Part shown: positions 60,798 through 64,000 of the stretch, piece by piece
How positions within the stretch are numbered: position 1 is the first letter of the stretch
Layout: the number at the start of each line of letters is the position of its first letter
The notes under the pieces: model-generated
Database searches by the model: none
Told to the model about the DNA's origin: nothing
What the model saw: the letters and a program-made list of their open reading frames with translations, nothing else
NCBI RefSeq assembly: GCF_002752355.1
Contig: NZ_MRAV01000010.1
Location: 62,001 to 126,000 of the forward strand
Reading direction: 5' to 3'
DNA length: 64,000 bases
DNA from: Leucobacter sp. OLIS6
GTDB taxonomy: Bacteria; Actinomycetota; Actinomycetes; Actinomycetales; Microbacteriaceae
Translations under genes and position numbers: made by a program

Positions 60798-61868
60798 TCA
60801 GTAGCCCGCGCGGCTCGCGCCCGCGCGGCGCAGATCGGCGATCGCGTCGAGCACCCGCTCGCGCAGCGCATTGCCGCGCTCGGCGAAGCCGGCCTGCAGG
60901 CGCGCGTACTCGCGTTTGCCGTCCGGCGTCTCGATGGCGACCGGTTCGAGCGGCAGCCCGTCGGCGCCGGTCCAGCCGGTCACGTCGTAGGGCGATGCCC
61001 GCATGTCGAGCTCGCGGATGTCGCGCGCCAGCACGAAGCAGTCGAGCAGCAGCTCGCCGGGCACGGCCGGCCCGAGCTTCGACGCCCATTTGTAGACGTC
61101 CATGCCGGCGTGCAGGCAGCCCGGCTGCTCCATCTCGGGCTGGGTCGCCCGCGTCGGCCGCAGCTCGTTGCGCGGCACGGCCTCCGGGGTGAAGAAACGG
61201 AACGCGTCGAAGTGGCTGCACCTGATCGGATTCGCCTCGACGACCGCGTCGGTGCCCGCGTGGCCGAGTCGCAGCGGCAGCGAGGAGTGGCGGAGCTCAT
61301 CGGGCGTCTGCCGGTAGACCATCGCCCACTCGTGCAGGCCGAAGCAGCCGAGCGACGCCGGGCGTTCGAGCGTCGAGCGCAGCAGCCGGTCGACGAAATC
61401 GACAGTGGATCCGCGCCGCTCGAGGAACGCCGCCGCATCGAATACCAGATCCTCGGGGCGATCGGAGGCGACGGCGCGGTACTCGCGCCAGCCCGCGCGC
61501 TCCGGCAGTGCGCCGTCTGACTCCGGGGCGCCGGCTCCGAGGAGCACGACGCCCGCCCCCGGATGCCAGCGGCGCAACTGACCGGGCGTCACCGAGTAGT
61601 AGGTGAAGAGGAAGTCCTCGATCGGGTGCTTCTCGTGGCGCAGCGCGCGATCCCGACGCCCTGCCGTCAGAGCGTCCGCACGCTCCCGGTGCGCGACCTC
61701 GCGGGGCGCCCACTCGCGGGGTCCGAGCGCGTGCTCGGTCGCGGTCGTGGACGCGTGCTCCTGCTCGGTCGTGTGTTCGCCCTCGGTCGTGAGCGAGGGT
61801 GCGGGCTCGGTCGCGTGCTCGGGGGCAAGTGCGGGCCCGGGTTCGAGGCCAGCGGAGGTGGGAATCAC
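60798..61868 (-). CDS. Conserved actinobacterial protein, often named 3-methyladenine DNA glycosylase
   Basis: A 356-residue cytoplasmic protein. The first 60 residues are a low-complexity E/A/T/H-rich stretch. The conserved part starts HPIEDFLFTYYSVTPGQLRRWHPGAGVVLLG and has invariant-looking blocks GCFGLHEWAMVYRQ, NPIRCSHFDAFRFFTPEA, EQPGCLHAGMDVYKWASKLGP and MRASPYDVTGW. I recognise this family in databases under the 3-methyladenine glycosylase name, but none of the helix-hairpin-helix or Alk motifs is present. TAAGCT six bases before the GTG start supports 61868. Confidence 0.7.
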   Translation of the reverse strand: MIPTSAGLEPGPALAPEHATEPAPSLTTEGEHTTEQEHASTTATEHALGPREWAPREVAHRERADALTAGRRDRALRHEKHPIEDFLFTYYSVTPGQLRRWHPGAGVVLLGAGAPESDGALPERAGWREYRAVASDRPEDLVFDAAAFLERRGSTVDFVDRLLRSTLERPASLGCFGLHEWAMVYRQTPDELRHSSLPLRLGHAGTDAVVEANPIRCSHFDAFRFFTPEAVPRNELRPTRATQPEMEQPGCLHAGMDVYKWASKLGPAVPGELLLDCFVLARDIRELDMRASPYDVTGWTGADGLPLEPVAIETPDGKREYARLQAGFAERGNALRERVLDAIADLRRAGASRAGY

Positions 61869-61874
61869 CCGCCC

Positions 61875-61880
61875 AGCTTA
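61875..61880 (-). promoter_or_regulatory. -10 box of a leaderless transcript
   Basis: On the minus strand TAAGCT, six bases, then GTG 61868. Confidence 0.5.
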
Positions 61881-61948
61881 GGCGCGCCGGCCGGGGTGAG
61901 CGCTCGGGGTCGAGCCCGGTCGCCAGACCTCGCCCGCATGACCCCCGT

Positions 61949-62005
61949 CGAGTGGCGGCAAAACGCTCGAATGGCTGGGCCGAAGCAGCGGTTTGACGCC
62001 ACTCG
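61949..62005. repeat. Intergenic hairpin repeat, family CGAGTGGCGGCAAA, copy 2
   Basis: Left arm CGAGTGGCGGCAAAAC (61949-61964) and right arm GTTTGACGCCACTCG (61991-62005), one mismatch and one bulge. The loop contains GAATGGCTGGG, matching GAATGGCGGG in the loop at 47977-48032. Confidence 0.65.
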
Positions 62006-62206
62006 ATGAAAATTCGGGGCGGATCAGGTCGGGCGGGGCGGATCAGGTCGGGCGGATCTGGCCTGGCGGGACCGGACCGGGCCTGGCCGGGTCACGCCTG
62101 CGCGGGTGCGGGCTCGTCCACTCGCCCGTCGACACCAGGCCCGGCCTCAGCCTCGGCGCCAGCGCCAGGCCCGGCGCCAACCCGGGCCTCAACCTCGGCG
62201 CCAACC

Positions 62207-62818
62207 CTAGGCCCAGCGTCCGTCCCGACCCCGCTCGCCCGCCTCAGGTACGCGGAGCCGCGGGATGGTGATGCCGCACAGCGGGCCGATCAGCACGGCG
62301 AACGCGAGCGTGCCGAATCCGACGTCGCCGCCGAGCAGCCAGCCCACCGCCAGCACGGTCACCTCGACGATGGTGCGGGCGATCCAGATCGGCAGCCCGG
62401 TGCGGGCGTTGATGCCCGTCATGAGGCCGTCGCGCGGGCCCGCGCCGAAGCGGCTGCCGATGTAGAGGCCGCTCGCGACGGCGAGCAGCAGCAGGCCGGC
62501 GGCGAACATGAGGATCCGCTGCCAGAGCTCGGGCGGGGTGCCGACGAGCGCGAGGCCGGCCTGGATGCTGGTGCCGACGAGGAGGATGTTGAGCACGGTG
62601 CCCATGCCGGGTTTCTGCCGGAGCGGGATCCAGAGCAGCAGCACGGCGAGGCCGATGAGGTTGGTGAGCCAGCCGATCTCGATGCCGGTGAGGTGCGAGA
62701 GTCCCTGCGCGAACACGGTCCACGGGTCGACGCCGACGGCTGCGCGGATCATCAGCGCGTCGGCGAATCCGTAGAGGAAGAGGCCGATGAGGAGCTGGAG
62801 CAGGCGTCGAGTGAGCAT
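62207..62818 (-). CDS. YczE-like integral membrane protein
   Basis: A 203-residue membrane protein with five or six helices. RRLLQLLIGLFLYGFADALM at the N-terminus, GVDPWTVFAQGLSHLTG and RFGAGPRDGLMTGINARTG correspond to the conserved blocks of the YczE/YitT group. In B. subtilis yczE lies next to a MocR regulator; here the same pair is divergent. Function of the family is unclear, although YczE affects lipopeptide production in B. subtilis. TTGGAT six bases before the ATG may be its -10 box. Confidence 0.83.
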   Translation of the reverse strand: MLTRRLLQLLIGLFLYGFADALMIRAAVGVDPWTVFAQGLSHLTGIEIGWLTNLIGLAVLLLWIPLRQKPGMGTVLNILLVGTSIQAGLALVGTPPELWQRILMFAAGLLLLAVASGLYIGSRFGAGPRDGLMTGINARTGLPIWIARTIVEVTVLAVGWLLGGDVGFGTLAFAVLIGPLCGITIPRLRVPEAGERGRDGRWA

Positions 62819-62837
62819 GCAGATATCCAAACAGCGG

Positions 62838-62862
62838 ATTGGCCTGTTCGACAGAGGCCAAT
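62838..62862. promoter_or_regulatory. Palindromic operator between yczE-like and MocR genes
   Basis: ATTGGCCT and its exact complement AGGCCAAT flank nine bases, centred in the 61-base divergent region and overlapping the upstream part of both promoters. The MocR protein is the natural candidate to bind it. Confidence 0.6.
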
Positions 62863-62867
62863 TCGCA

Positions 62868-62873
62868 TAGTCT
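62868..62873 (+). promoter_or_regulatory. -10 box of the leaderless MocR transcript
   Basis: TAGTCT, six bases, then ATG 62880. Confidence 0.5.
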
Positions 62874-62879
62874 GGACCG

Positions 62880-64000
62880 ATGGTGCTGCGGAACGAATCG
62901 GGACAGGGATCGATCGGGGCGACCGCGCTCGTCACGCTGTTGGGCGACTGGCGCGGTGCGGATCCGGGCGGCCTTGCGCGCTCGCTCGCCGAGCGGATCC
63001 GGCTGCTCGCGCTCGACGGGCGGATCCCGGCGGGCACCCGTCTGCCGTCGGAGCGGGAGCTCTGCGACCGCCTCGACCTGAGCCGCACGACGGTGGCCGC
63101 GGCGTACGCGCGGCTCCGCGACCTCGGCTTCGCGCGGAGCCTGCGCGGATCCGGCACGCAGGTCCGGCTGCCGGTGCCGCGGCTGCCCGAGTCGGCTCCG
63201 AGCGGGCATGAGATCGACCTTTCGCGGGCCACGCTGCCGGCGCTGCCCTGGCTGGCCGAGGCGGCTCGGGAGGCCGCGGAGGATCTCCCGTCCTGGCTGC
63301 ACACCGACGGGTACGATCCGATCGGGCTGCCGGAGGTGCGCGCGGCGCTCGCCCGGCGCTACGAGGAGCGCGGGCTGCCGACCGAACCGGAGCAGATCCT
63401 CGTGACGCTCGGCGCGCAGCACGCGATCGCGCTCGTGGCGCGCACGCTGCTGGGGCGCGGGGACCGCGCGGTGATCGAGTCGCCGAGCTATCCGCACGCG
63501 TTCGAGGCGCTGCGGCTCGCCGGCGCCCGCCTGGTGCCGGTGCCCGCTTCCGAGACCGCCGGTGCCGCCGCGGGAGCCGCCGGCGAGACCGCCGAGGTCG
63601 AGTCCTTCGAGCAGGCGTTCCGCCGCGCGAGTCCCGCGGCCGCCTTCCTCATGCCCGACTTCCAGAACCCCACGGGCCGTTCGCTCTCGCTCGAGGGGCG
63701 CGATCGGATCCTCTCGGCCGCGCGACGCGAGGGCACCGTCGTGGTCGCCGATGAGACCACCGCCGAACTCGACATCGATCGGGGGTTCGCTGCACCGCCG
63801 CTCGCGGCTCAGGGCGATGCGGTGCTGATCGGCAGCGCGGGCAAGACGCTCTGGGGCGGCCTGCGCATCGGGTGGATCCGCGCCGAACGCGAGCTCATCG
63901 CGCGGCTGGCGCAGGCGCGAACGGTCGGCGATCTGGGCACTCCGATCCTGGAGCAGCTGCTGCTCGCGCGGTTGCTGCCGCGCACCGCGGACGCGCTGGA
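62880..64000 (+). CDS. MocR-family regulator (GntR HTH plus aminotransferase-like domain), truncated by window end
   Basis: The frame is open to the last base, giving 373 codons. The GntR-type winged HTH spans about 30-100 (RLPSERELCDRLDLSRTTVAA, then YARLRDLGFARS). From about 120 an aspartate-aminotransferase-fold domain follows, with GYDPIGLPEVRAALARRY, TLGAQHAIALVARTLLG, FLMPDFQNPTGRSLS and the PLP lysine K322 in GSAGKTLWGGLRIGW. A Gly/Ala-rich insert lies near 228. MocR regulators use PLP or an amino-acid adduct as ligand. Its neighbour yczE-like gene and the palindrome between them are its likely target. Confidence 0.88.
   Translation, partial: MVLRNESGQGSIGATALVTLLGDWRGADPGGLARSLAERIRLLALDGRIPAGTRLPSERELCDRLDLSRTTVAAAYARLRDLGFARSLRGSGTQVRLPVPRLPESAPSGHEIDLSRATLPALPWLAEAAREAAEDLPSWLHTDGYDPIGLPEVRAALARRYEERGLPTEPEQILVTLGAQHAIALVARTLLGRGDRAVIESPSYPHAFEALRLAGARLVPVPASETAGAAAGAAGETAEVESFEQAFRRASPAAAFLMPDFQNPTGRSLSLEGRDRILSAARREGTVVVADETTAELDIDRGFAAPPLAAQGDAVLIGSAGKTLWGGLRIGWIRAERELIARLAQARTVGDLGTPILEQLLLARLLPRTADAL

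Larger units (their letters stand above)
61869..62206. other. Non-coding stretch with a hairpin repeat and simple GC-rich repeats
   Basis: It holds the -10 box of the minus-strand gene, the hairpin repeat at 61949-62005, and then direct repeats of GGATCAGGTCGGGCGG (62034-62080) and GGCGCCAACC-type units (62155-62210). Open frames crossing it encode only Gly/Pro/Arg repeats. I see no gene here. Confidence 0.6.

Noticed and set aside
61993-62271. Gly/Pro/Arg-rich open frame in the intergenic region
   Set aside because: It is made of simple GC repeats and overlaps the end of the YczE-like gene on the other strand.

Overview
The window is very GC-rich (about 70 percent), almost fully coding and full of ATGA/GTGA/TGATG overlaps. 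It has actinobacterial hallmarks: an HspR/HAIR-controlled dnaK operon, a DtxR/IdeR-like iron box, NarL-type two-component systems, pseudouridine and nucleoside salvage, and many apparently leaderless genes. It looks like a Microbacteriaceae-type actinobacterium, possibly Leucobacter or a relative. The genus is a guess from gene content. I see no phage, insertion sequence, CRISPR array or plasmid functions. This is chromosomal accessory and core sequence.

Layout. 1-9.9 kb: the end of a cytosine permease, a threonine aldolase, an uncharacterised membrane protein, a drug-type ABC exporter joined to a two-component system (3.2-6.9 kb), a YtrA-type GntR regulator with its own ABC exporter (7.0-9.1 kb) and a LysE-type exporter. 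9.9-22 kb: a nucleoside salvage island. psuG-psuK diverge from a LacI-type regulator followed by a BMP-family lipoprotein, a very large ATPase-permease fusion, a second permease, three nucleoside hydrolase paralogues and ribokinase. 22-26.6 kb: glutamate decarboxylase, a DUF1801 protein, a GNAT enzyme, a quinone-oxidoreductase-like protein and a flavin reductase. 26.8-36.4 kb: two flavin-dependent monooxygenases (one fused to a GNAT acetyltransferase), an amino-acid-type ABC importer with two binding proteins, and an FAD/NAD(P)-binding protein. I read this as uptake and oxidative breakdown of a small, probably sulfur-containing amino-acid-like substrate.

36.5-44 kb: a DUF1684 protein, a two-component system divergent from a NatAB-like exporter, exonuclease III, a sulfurtransferase and tRNA-Gly(CCC). 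44-53 kb: a lipoprotein of beta-lactamase fold that has lost its catalytic motifs, a DUF2470-heme oxygenase fusion behind an iron box, a DUF559-type protein, a PIF1-like helicase, a lipoprotein with a predicted beta-propeller, an UMF1-type MFS protein, and a second member of the membrane-protein family seen at 1.6 kb. 53-58.3 kb: dnaK-grpE-dnaJ-hspR plus an rRNA-type methyltransferase. 58.4-64 kb: two glycosyltransferases, a conserved actinobacterial protein often named 3-methyladenine DNA glycosylase, and a YczE-like membrane protein divergent from a MocR regulator that runs off the end.

The most interesting items are the single-chain ABC fusion in the nucleoside island, the acetyltransferase-monooxygenase fusion, the degenerate serine hydrolase, the DUF2470-heme oxygenase fusion, the recurrent long perfect intergenic hairpins (two clear families), and a consistent TAnnnT-N6/7-start-codon architecture that fixes many gene starts.
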